DNA from: Klenkia brasiliensis
GTDB taxonomy: Bacteria; Actinomycetota; Actinomycetes; Mycobacteriales; Geodermatophilaceae
Length of the DNA: 64,000 bases
Reading direction: 5' to 3'
NCBI RefSeq assembly: GCF_900100695.1
Contig: NZ_FNCF01000002.1
Location: 310,001 to 374,000 of the forward strand
Part shown: positions 51,198 to 58,580 of the stretch, one piece after another
Numbering within the stretch: position 1 is the stretch's first letter
Layout of the letters: each line of letters starts with the position of its first letter
Translations under genes and position numbers: made by a program
Notes under the pieces: model-generated
What the model was told of the DNA's origin: nothing
Seen by the model: the letters and a program-made list of their open reading frames with translations, nothing else
Databases searched by the model: none

Positions 51198-53821
51198 GCC
51201 TGCGCGCCGGCCGCGCCGGCGGCGATGCGGGCGGCGGCGACCTGCTGGTCGGCGACGTCCCGCTCCACGGCGGCGGAGAACAACCAGCCCTGGGCCGAGC
51301 TGCAGCCCTGGGCCTGCAGCTGCTCGCGCTGGTGGGCGGACTCCACGCCCTCGGCGACCACGTCGAGCCCCATGACCCGGGCGAGCTCGAGCAGCCCCCG
51401 GACGACCGTGGACGGCGGGCCGTCGGGATCCATGCCGCTGATGAAGGACCGGTCGATCTTGAGGACGTCGACCGGGAAGTGCCGCAGGTGCGCCATGGAG
51501 GAGTAGCCGGTGCCGAAGTCGTCCACCGCCAGCCGCACCCCCAGGTCGCGCAGCGCGTGCAGGGTGCGGGTGGCCTGGTCGGTGTCGAGCACCAGGGCGG
51601 TCTCGGTGAGCTCCAGGCACAGCGCGTGCGGCGGCAACCCGCTGTCGGCCAGGGCGCCGGCGACCTGGGTCACCACGTCGTCGGACCGGAGCTGGCGCAC
51701 CGAGAGGTTGACCGCGATGCCCGGCCCCGGGCCGGTGCCGGCCCACCACGCCGCGGCGGCGGTGCACGCCTCCCGCAGCACCCAGGCGCCGATCGCCTCG
51801 ATGTGGCCGGTCTCCTCGGCGATCGGGACGAAGGTGGTCGGGGCGACGTCCCCGAGCACGGGGTGCTGCCAGCGCAGCAGGGCCTCGAAGCCCTCCAGCT
51901 GACCGGTGCCCAGGTCGACGACCGGCTGGTAGACCACGCGCAGCTGGCCCGCGGCCAGCGCACCGGGCAGGTCGGCGGTCAGCCGGGTGCGCAGCAGCAG
52001 GTCGGCCCGCATCCGCGGTTCGAAGACCAGGACCCGCCCCTTGCCGGCCGCCTTGGCCGCGTACAGGGCCGCGTCGGCGTCGCGGAGCAGCGTCGTGGGC
52101 GTGCACTCCCCGTCGGGGGTGGCGGTCACCAGGCCGATGCTCACGCCCACCCGCACGGTGCGGCCGGCGACCTCGTAGGGCAGCGACAGCCGGGCGAGCA
52201 GGCGTTCGGCGACCGCCAGGTGGTCACCGCCGGTGTCGGGGGCCTGCCCGTCCAGCAGCACGGCGAACTCGTCCCCGCCCAGGCGCGCCACCGTGTCGCC
52301 CGGGCGCACGTGGGCGGTCAGGCGCTCGGCGACCAGCTGCAGCAGCGCGTCCCCGGCGGGGTGCCCCAGGGTGTCGTTGACGTTCTTGAACCCGTCGAGG
52401 TCCATCGACAACAGCGTCGGGTCGACGCCGGTCCGGGCGCTGCGGGCGAGGGCGTGGGTGATGCGGTCGTCGAACAGGGCACGGTTGGCGGCGCCGGTGA
52501 GGACGTCGTGGAAGGCCTGGTGGGCCAGCTCGTCCTGCACCCGCCGGCGCTCGGTGACGTCCTGCATGGTGACGACGAGGCCGGCGAGGTCCGGGTCGGC
52601 GGTGCGGTCGACCACCCGGACCTCGACCCAGGTGCCCAGCGCGCCGGGCAGCTCGACGACCTCGGGGTGCCCGGGGTGCAGCAGGGCCCGGTCCAGCACC
52701 GCCTGCCGGCCGGCGGGGTCGGTCCGACCGACGCCGGACCAGGTGGGCGAGGCGTCGGGCAGGCCGGGTCCCCGCAGGGGTGCGCCGTCCCGGTCGACGA
52801 CCACGAGGGCGTCGGCGGCGTCGACGGCCAGGGCGCTCGAGCGGCGCGCCCGCAGCTCCAGGGCCTGGCGCAGCTCGGCCTGCTGGTGGGACAGCCGGTC
52901 CGCGCGCAGGAAGGCCAGCACCAGCATGGTGAGGGTGACGGCGACGCCGGGCAGGGGGTCCACGGCGGACCCGTCGAGCCGGCCGACGACGGCCACCACG
53001 CCAGGGACGGCGAGGGGTGCCAGGGTCACCGCCAGCTGCGCGCGGGACACCGGCAGCGCCACCCGGGGGGAGGGGTCCGGCCCGGACCGGCCCGCGCCGG
53101 CGGCCCACAGCGACCCGGCCAGCGCCAGGGAACCGATGGTCCACCCGGTGTCGAGCACGGTGGAGTCGCCGGCGGCGAACAGGTAGCCCATGTCGGCGAG
53201 GAACCAGGCCGAGGCGCCGGTGGCCACCAGGCCGGCCTCGACGCGCAGGGAGGAGCGCGCGAAGAACAGCCGCGCCACCAGGGCGACCAGCCAGGCGTCC
53301 AGGACCGGGTAGCCGGCCATGACGACGCGGTCCAGGGACGGCAGCCCCGCTGCGCCGATGCTGTGCTGGAGGACGACCACGTACTCCAGGTGGAGCACGA
53401 ACAGGAACACCGCCGCGGTGTCGACCAGGCGGTCCACCCGGGAGCCCTCGACCGTGCGGGCCAGGACCCGCCGCAGGCCCATGCCGACGGCGACGTAGGA
53501 GAGCAGGTAGGCGATGTCGGCCACCGACACGTCGGTCGGTGCGCCCCGCCAGGTGAGCACCTGCCAGACCCAGTCCCCCAGGGCCGACAGCGTCACCCCG
53601 GCCGCCGTCCACGCGCCGGCGCGGGAGCCGCCGAGCACCGCCCCCCAGGCCAGCACCGCTGCGCCGGTCACCACCAGCAGGTAGAGCAGCTCGCTGGTCG
53701 TGCCGGCGGGCACCAGCAGCCGCACCACGGCGGCGACCAGGAGCAGCCCGAAGGCCCACCGGGTCGGGCGGGGGACCGCGGTGGTCCAGGCACGGCGCTC
53801 GGGCAACTGCGGCTCCTCCAC
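51194..53821 (-). CDS. Multi-pass membrane GGDEF-EAL protein with PAS-like domain
   Basis: A protein of 875 residues. About nine hydrophobic helices fill residues 20-310, resembling a multi-TM sensor module, followed by a PAS-like segment (VDAADALVVVDRDGAPL to VVTMQDVTERRRVQDEL). The GGDEF domain begins DVLTGAANRALFDDRI with intact RLGGDEFAVL near residue 515. The EAL domain keeps GFEALLRW, VNLSVRQL, LELTETAL, AVDDFGTGYSSMAHL, LKIDRSFI and VVAEGVESAHQ. GTG 53819-53821 is the first gene of the two-gene operon; its motility-type promoter is 33-58 bases upstream. A second-messenger switch linked to motility is likely. Confidence 0.9.
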   Translation of the reverse strand: MEEPQLPERRAWTTAVPRPTRWAFGLLLVAAVVRLLVPAGTTSELLYLLVVTGAAVLAWGAVLGGSRAGAWTAAGVTLSALGDWVWQVLTWRGAPTDVSVADIAYLLSYVAVGMGLRRVLARTVEGSRVDRLVDTAAVFLFVLHLEYVVVLQHSIGAAGLPSLDRVVMAGYPVLDAWLVALVARLFFARSSLRVEAGLVATGASAWFLADMGYLFAAGDSTVLDTGWTIGSLALAGSLWAAGAGRSGPDPSPRVALPVSRAQLAVTLAPLAVPGVVAVVGRLDGSAVDPLPGVAVTLTMLVLAFLRADRLSHQQAELRQALELRARRSSALAVDAADALVVVDRDGAPLRGPGLPDASPTWSGVGRTDPAGRQAVLDRALLHPGHPEVVELPGALGTWVEVRVVDRTADPDLAGLVVTMQDVTERRRVQDELAHQAFHDVLTGAANRALFDDRITHALARSARTGVDPTLLSMDLDGFKNVNDTLGHPAGDALLQLVAERLTAHVRPGDTVARLGGDEFAVLLDGQAPDTGGDHLAVAERLLARLSLPYEVAGRTVRVGVSIGLVTATPDGECTPTTLLRDADAALYAAKAAGKGRVLVFEPRMRADLLLRTRLTADLPGALAAGQLRVVYQPVVDLGTGQLEGFEALLRWQHPVLGDVAPTTFVPIAEETGHIEAIGAWVLREACTAAAAWWAGTGPGPGIAVNLSVRQLRSDDVVTQVAGALADSGLPPHALCLELTETALVLDTDQATRTLHALRDLGVRLAVDDFGTGYSSMAHLRHFPVDVLKIDRSFISGMDPDGPPSTVVRGLLELARVMGLDVVAEGVESAHQREQLQAQGCSSAQGWLFSAAVERDVADQQVAAARIAAGAAGAQA

Positions 53822-53853
53822 GGAAGCGGGTGGGGACGGTGCGGACGGTGGGG

Positions 53854-53879
53854 GATCGGCTCCCGACCAACGGTCTTGA
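53854..53879 (-). promoter_or_regulatory. Motility-sigma (FliA/WhiG-type) promoter for the GGDEF-EAL operon
   Basis: On the minus strand TCAA (complement of 53876-53879) is followed by 15 bases and GCCGATC (complement of 53854-53860). This fits the FliA/WhiG consensus (TAAA/CTCA-N15-GCCGATAA). The start of the message would lie about 25 bases before the GTG. The element on the other side of the region is identical in both boxes, spacing and flanking ggga. Confidence 0.65.
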
Positions 53880-54211
53880 CCGTTCCGGGATCAGAACCCC
53901 CGCAATGGGGTGCTCGGCGGGATCAACGACCAGCCGGGGCCGACCTTGAGCACAGCGCGCAATCTCCGCGGCGGGCCGACGCCGTTCCGGTTCGTCGTGC
54001 AGCGGTGCCCTGCGGTCCCGGCGGCCGGCGCCGCCGTCCGGTCCGACCGGGCCCCGGCCCCCTGAGCAGCGGAATCGTCAGACGCATCGCGGCCGGGGGG
54101 CGGGACGGCGGACCCCCGGGCGCCCTCGGCGCCCGTGTCGACATGGCTCCTCCGCCGGGTCGACCATCCGGAACGCCCCTGATCTGTTCACGCCCGGTCG
54201 GCGGACTGCGC

Positions 54212-54237
54212 TCAAGCGCGGGCGGCGGGAGCCGATC
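54212..54237 (+). promoter_or_regulatory. Motility-sigma (FliA/WhiG-type) promoter for the 286-residue gene
   Basis: TCAA (54212-54215), 15 bases, GCCGATC (54231-54237). It matches the minus-strand element exactly in both boxes and spacing. It is 85 bases before the GTG of the family X gene. Confidence 0.65.
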
Positions 54238-54322
54238 GGTGGGGGACCAGGCGCACCGGTCGGCGACCGCGCGCCTGCGCCGTCCACCCGAGACCGAGGT
54301 GACGCCAGCGGAGGAGGAACCC

Positions 54323-55183
54323 GTGGGCTACACGCTGCTGAACCCCAGCGCCGTCGGCTTCGACGTCGTCCGACGTCCGGCCGCGGCGCGGGTCGCGTCG
54401 GTGCTCCTCGTCGCAGCCACCGCGACACCGGCCCTGCTGGCGGACCTCGCCGCCCGGCACCCCCTGGTGGGGCTCCCCGCCGGCCCGCGCCGCGCAGCGC
54501 TGGCCGAGTCGGTGCAGATGCGCGAGATCCGGGCCGCCTCCTTCCCCGTCCTGTCCGCCGGCGACGACGGCGGGCGGCCGGTGGTCCAGGCGGACCCCGG
54601 CGGGTGGGACTCGTTCGCGCTCGGGGGTGCCCACGAACTCGGCCCGTACGTCTGCGAGCAGCTGCTCGGCCCCGGGGCGCTCCCGCCCGTCGACCCGGAC
54701 GACGTCCGCGTGCTGGCCGCCGACCTGCTGGCCGAGGCGGTCGTCGGCGCGTGGACGGCCGGCGCGACCGAGCCCGCCGACGACCTCTACCGGACCGTCC
54801 GGCAGGCGGCGTCCACCGCCGGTCGCCCCGCGGGCCTCGGGCCGAACGCGGTCCGGGTCGTCGCGCTGCTCGACGGGCTGCCCACCGGGACCCGGGGCTG
54901 CGGGGCGTTCCTCCGCCGGACCCGGGGGACCGCCGACCCGGTCGAGTGGGCGACGGCCATGCAGGAGGCGGCCTGGGCGGCCTGGCTGTCGGGCCGGGAG
55001 CGGCCGGCGGTGGCGGCCCAGATGCTCGCCGTCATCGCCCTGGCGGACCGGGGCATCGGCGCGGGGGACCTCGCCGCCCGGGTGTGGAACCTGGTGTCGG
55101 GGATGGTGGCCGTCGCGGTCGTGCAGGACCTGCTCCCCGACGCGACCGTGGCGGCCCTGGCAGGTCCGGCACCCGACTGGTGA
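54323..55183 (+). CDS. Uncharacterised signalling-linked protein, family X (286 aa)
   Basis: A soluble protein of 286 residues. GTG 54323 follows GAGGAGGAAC. The first 120 residues are a separate region (RRPAAARVASVLLVAATATPALLADLAARHPLVGL, SFPVLSAGDDG); residues 130-280 align with the 210-residue protein at 45083-45715 and share its LGPN, DPVEWATAMQEAAWAAWLSGR and SGMVAVAVVQDLLP core. The central helix-rich domain has no recognisable catalytic motif. A motility-type promoter shared with the divergent GGDEF-EAL genes indicates a role in the same regulon. The function is unknown. Confidence 0.75.
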   Translation: MGYTLLNPSAVGFDVVRRPAAARVASVLLVAATATPALLADLAARHPLVGLPAGPRRAALAESVQMREIRAASFPVLSAGDDGGRPVVQADPGGWDSFALGGAHELGPYVCEQLLGPGALPPVDPDDVRVLAADLLAEAVVGAWTAGATEPADDLYRTVRQAASTAGRPAGLGPNAVRVVALLDGLPTGTRGCGAFLRRTRGTADPVEWATAMQEAAWAAWLSGRERPAVAAQMLAVIALADRGIGAGDLAARVWNLVSGMVAVAVVQDLLPDATVAALAGPAPDW

Positions 55184-55250
55184 GCGACGCAGGCGTCGAA
55201 TCCTCCACGCTCGCGTAGACAGGGGCGGCGGGGTGGACGACAGTGCTGGC

Positions 55251-55412
55251 ATGACGACGTCCCGGGACCTGCTCGAGCTCATCGCCGACTTCGTCGAGGC
55301 CAGGTCCGGCGACGGGGCCTCGCCCGACGACCTGCAGGCGATCGCCCAGCGCTTCGACGTGGCGCTGACCGAGGCGGTCATCGACCGCGCCAGCGTGCAG
55401 AACGAGGCCTGA
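55251..55412 (+). CDS. Small acidic protein (53 aa) downstream of family X
   Basis: ATG 55251 opens a 53-residue frame: MTTSRDLLELIADFVEARSGDGASPDDLQAIAQRFDVALTEAVIDRASVQNEA. It is helical and acidic with two amphipathic segments, reminiscent of small adaptor or DUF-type proteins. It follows the family X gene by 67 bases and has no clear Shine-Dalgarno. It is convergent with the hydrolase at 55424. Function unknown. Confidence 0.5.
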   Translation: MTTSRDLLELIADFVEARSGDGASPDDLQAIAQRFDVALTEAVIDRASVQNEA

Positions 55413-55423
55413 CCGGGCCGCGA

Positions 55424-56314
55424 TCAGGCGGTCGCCCCGGGGGCGAGGCCCGCCGCGGCGGCGACCTGCACCAGGACCTCGGCGAGGGCCCGGGGTCGCG
55501 TGCTCTGCACCGAGTGGGTCGTCCCCGGGAGCCGGTGCACGCGCACGGCCGGGACCAGGCGGCGCAGACGCTCCAGGTCGCCGGGCGGCACGAAGGACCC
55601 GTGCGCGGCCAGCACGAGGTGCAGCAGGGGTGCGAGCTGCTCGAGCTCCGGCCACAGGTCCTCGAACGAGCCCACCCGGGCGCCCGGGTCCGCCGTCCAG
55701 GCCCGGTCGCCGTCGCCGGCGTCCCGGGTCGCGTGCCAGATGCTGTGCCGCAGGGGTGCGGGGTCGCGCTCGGGGGACAGCCGGTGCACCTGCTCGACGA
55801 GGTCGTCGAGCGGGGCCCGGGCCAGCCGCTGGGCGGCCCCGACCGTGCTGCCCGGCGGGACCGTCGACCCCGGGCTGACGTCCACCAGCACGAGTGCCCG
55901 CAGGTCGGGCAGCGAGGCGGCGAGGTCGAGGGCCACCATGCCGCCCAGGGACATCCCGACGAGCACGCGGCAGCCGGGGGCGAGCTCGGTCACCGCGCGG
56001 CGCACGGCCGGGGCCAGGCGCCGGGGTGAGTGGTCGTGGTCGGCCGTCCACGGGGACCGGCCGTGCCCCGGCAGGTCCACCGCCACGCCGGCCAGGCCGG
56101 CTGCCGCCACGGTGATGTCCCAGGTGTGGGCGTTCTGGCCGCCCCCGTGCAGGAGGACCACGCCGGGCCGGCCGGTCCCGTAGCGCAGTGCGGACAGCCC
56201 GCTCCCGGCGGTGACGCGGGTGATCGTGAAGCCGTCGACCGGCACGCCGAAGGAGTGGGCGGCGGCGGCGAGGTGCTCGCGCTCGGGGTCGGTGCGCTCG
56301 GGGGTGGCGGGCAT
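55424..56314 (-). CDS. Alpha/beta-fold hydrolase
   Basis: A cytoplasmic hydrolase of 296 residues. The oxyanion motif VLLHGGGQNAHTW is followed by VDLPGHGRS, the nucleophile elbow VGMSLGGMVAL (Ser), and the C-terminal His region LPGTTHSVQSTRP. ATG 56312-56314 follows GGGAGGACC; an upstream GTG/ATG frame exists but lacks a site. It diverges from the hydantoinase/ketone carboxylase operon over 154 bases. It could cleave a beta-keto acyl or ester product of that pathway. Confidence 0.88.
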   Translation of the reverse strand: MPATPERTDPEREHLAAAAHSFGVPVDGFTITRVTAGSGLSALRYGTGRPGVVLLHGGGQNAHTWDITVAAAGLAGVAVDLPGHGRSPWTADHDHSPRRLAPAVRRAVTELAPGCRVLVGMSLGGMVALDLAASLPDLRALVLVDVSPGSTVPPGSTVGAAQRLARAPLDDLVEQVHRLSPERDPAPLRHSIWHATRDAGDGDRAWTADPGARVGSFEDLWPELEQLAPLLHLVLAAHGSFVPPGDLERLRRLVPAVRVHRLPGTTHSVQSTRPRALAEVLVQVAAAAGLAPGATA

Positions 56315-56468
56315 GCGGTCCTCCCGGTCCGGGCCACGTGGCCGGGCGGTCTCCGCGGTCCGGGAGAGCACCCCCTTGACGTGACGAAGGCAACGTCGAA
56401 AAATCTACGTGCATGTCAACGGGCTGGCCAGCGAAGGCCGGACGGGCATCGAGCACAAGGAGCGCACC
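56315..56468. promoter_or_regulatory. Divergent control region of the hydrolase and hyuA genes
   Basis: TTGACG (56376-56381) is a plausible -35 with an AT-rich aaaaatcta segment 17 bases on. TTGACGTG (56376-56383) and CATGTCAA (56412-56419) form a 7-of-8 inverted repeat that could bind the TetR encoded at 61009. AAGGAG precedes the hyuA GTG. Confidence 0.5.
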
Positions 56469-58580
56469 GTGGCGTACGTGATCGGGGTGGACGTCGGAGG
56501 GACGTTCACCGACGCGGTTCTCGACGACGACGCGGGGACGATCCTCGCGGCCAAGACGCCGTCCACCCCGCCGGACTACTCCCGCGGCGTCCTCGACGTC
56601 CTCGGCCTGCTCGCCGACCAGCTGGGGCGGCCCCTGGAGGACGTCCTCGCCGACACCCACCACATCGCGCACGGCACGACCTCGTCGCTGAACGCCCTGG
56701 TCATGGGCAACGTCCCGCCGGTCGGCTTCCTCACCACCGTCGGGCACCGCGACTCGATCTACATCATGAACGTCGAGGGCCGGTACCTGGGCAGCTCGCC
56801 GCACGAGCTGCAGCACGTGCTGGGCCAGACCAAGACCCACGGCCTGCTGCCCAAGCGGCACGCCCTGGAGGTGCGGGAGCGCATCGACCGCGACGGCACC
56901 GTCGTCGTCCCCCTGGACGAGGAGCACGCCCGTCAGGCCATCCGCACCCTGCTGGACGACGGCCTGCGGGCGATCGCGGTGTCGCTGCTGTGGTCCTTCC
57001 GCAACCCCGTCCACGAGCAGCGGCTGCGCGAGCTGGTGCACGAGATCGACCCCGACGTCTTCGTGTCGCTGTCCAGCGAGGTCAGCCCGCGGATCCGGGA
57101 GTTCGCCCGCAACGCCACCACCATCATGAGCACCCAGATCGGGCCGGGCCTGCGCGACTACCTGGGCACCCTGGAGGACGGGCTGCGCAGCCGGGGCCTG
57201 ACCGGCCCGCTGCTGGTGATGCAGAGCAACGGCGGCGCCGTCGCGGCCCGGCAGGCCCCGGCCACCGCCATCAGCACCGTCGGGTCGGTGCTCACCGGCG
57301 GGGTCATCGGCTCGGTGGCCCTGGGCGAGCAGCTGGGCCACCGCAACATCATCTCCACCGACGTCGGCGGCACCACGTTCCTCGTGGGGCTGATCGTCGA
57401 CGGCGAACCGGTGCGCGAGACCACCACGGTCATCAACCACCACCCGGTCAACGTGCCCACCCTCAAGGTGCACGCCATCGGCTCCGGCGGTGGCGCGATC
57501 GCCTGGCTGGACGCCGGCGGCAACCTGCAGATCGGCCCGCACAGCGCGCAGGCCGTCCCCGGCCCGGCCTGCTACGACCAGGGCGGCACCGAGCCCACCA
57601 ACACCGACGCCAACCTGGTGCTGGGCATCCTCCCCGAGCGCGGCCTGCTGGGCGGCCGCAAGCCGCTGTCGCTGGAGAAGGCCCGCGAGGCCATCCGCAG
57701 CCGCATCGCCGACCCGCTGGGCCTCTCCGTCGAGGACGCCGCCGCGGCCATCTACGCGGTGCAGAACGCGCAGACCGGCGACCTGCTGCGCAAGACGGTC
57801 GTCGAGGCCGGCCACGACCCCCGCGACTTCGTGCTCTACGCCTTCGGCGGTGCCGGCCCCGCCCACTGCGGTGCCTACGCCGCCGAGGTCGGCGTCGGCG
57901 AGGTCGTCGTCCCCCTGGGCCAGGTCGCCTCCGCGTTCTCCGCCTACGGCCTGGCGTCGTCGGACATCGTGGTGGCCGCGGAGCTGTCCGACCCGGCCGC
58001 GATGCCGCTGGACCCGGTCCAGGTGGAGAAGAACTTCGCCGAGCTCGAGACCCGGGTGCGCGAGTCGCTGGAGCGCCAGGGCGTGCAGTACACCTCGGTG
58101 GACACCGAGCGCGAGATCGACATGCGCTTCTCCATGCAGCTGGCCGAGCTGGCCGTGCCCGTGCCGGCCGGCCCGGTCGACGAGGGCGTCGTCGCCGCCA
58201 CCGGCGCCGCCTTCGAGCAGCGCTACGCCGACCTGTTCGGGGCCGGCACCGGGTTCGCCGCCGCCGGCATCCAGGCCATCACCTACCGGGTCCGGGGCAC
58301 CGGCGTCCTGCCCTTCTCCCCGCGGCTGCCCGAGCTCGCCGCGGCCGAGGACGACGGCCCCGAGCCGATCGCCCACCGGCCGGTCAACCTGGCGAACGGG
58401 GCGGGCTTCGTCGACACCCCCGTCTACGACTACCGGACGCTGCGGGCCGGCCACGTCCTCCAGGGGCCGGCCGTCGTCGAGGTGCCCACGACGACCGTCG
58501 TCGTCCCCGCCTCGACCACCGGCACCGTCGACCGGCTCGGCAACCTGACCATCACCCCCCGCGAGGAGACCTCCCGATGA
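56469..58580 (+). CDS. hyuA: Hydantoinase/oxoprolinase HyuA-like (ketone carboxylase ATP-binding subunit)
   Basis: A 703-residue ASKHA-fold protein. The N terminus YVIGVDVGGTFTDAVLDDD is the HyuA/acetone-carboxylase ATPase signature. Further motifs are DTHHIAHGTTSSLNALVMGN, ISTDVGGTTFLVGLI, VHAIGSGGGAIAWLDAGGNLQIGPHSAQAVPGPACYDQGGTEPTNTDANLVLG, and YAFGGAGPAHCGAYA. GTG 56469 follows AAGGAG; the upstream in-frame ATG gives a longer N terminus without conservation. It pairs with the next gene (ATGA overlap). The fused zinc domain of that partner points to ketone carboxylation rather than hydantoin hydrolysis. Confidence 0.9.
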   Translation: MAYVIGVDVGGTFTDAVLDDDAGTILAAKTPSTPPDYSRGVLDVLGLLADQLGRPLEDVLADTHHIAHGTTSSLNALVMGNVPPVGFLTTVGHRDSIYIMNVEGRYLGSSPHELQHVLGQTKTHGLLPKRHALEVRERIDRDGTVVVPLDEEHARQAIRTLLDDGLRAIAVSLLWSFRNPVHEQRLRELVHEIDPDVFVSLSSEVSPRIREFARNATTIMSTQIGPGLRDYLGTLEDGLRSRGLTGPLLVMQSNGGAVAARQAPATAISTVGSVLTGGVIGSVALGEQLGHRNIISTDVGGTTFLVGLIVDGEPVRETTTVINHHPVNVPTLKVHAIGSGGGAIAWLDAGGNLQIGPHSAQAVPGPACYDQGGTEPTNTDANLVLGILPERGLLGGRKPLSLEKAREAIRSRIADPLGLSVEDAAAAIYAVQNAQTGDLLRKTVVEAGHDPRDFVLYAFGGAGPAHCGAYAAEVGVGEVVVPLGQVASAFSAYGLASSDIVVAAELSDPAAMPLDPVQVEKNFAELETRVRESLERQGVQYTSVDTEREIDMRFSMQLAELAVPVPAGPVDEGVVAATGAAFEQRYADLFGAGTGFAAAGIQAITYRVRGTGVLPFSPRLPELAAAEDDGPEPIAHRPVNLANGAGFVDTPVYDYRTLRAGHVLQGPAVVEVPTTTVVVPASTTGTVDRLGNLTITPREETSR

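Larger units (their letters stand above)
53822..54322. promoter_or_regulatory. 501-bp divergent control region of the c-di-GMP genes
   Basis: No gene is found here. It separates the GGDEF-EAL operon from the family X gene and carries the two divergent TCAA-N15-GCCGATC promoters near its ends. A further minus-strand CTCAAGG is present near 53950 without a good partner. GC-rich inverted repeats near 54095-54135 (gcccccgggcgccc-type) suggest structure. No recognisable c-di-GMP riboswitch is seen. Confidence 0.55.

Noticed and set aside
53822-54322. c-di-GMP riboswitch upstream of the GGDEF-EAL operon
   Set aside because: No GEMM-like conserved core or paired architecture was visible; the region is explained better by divergent sigma-type promoters.
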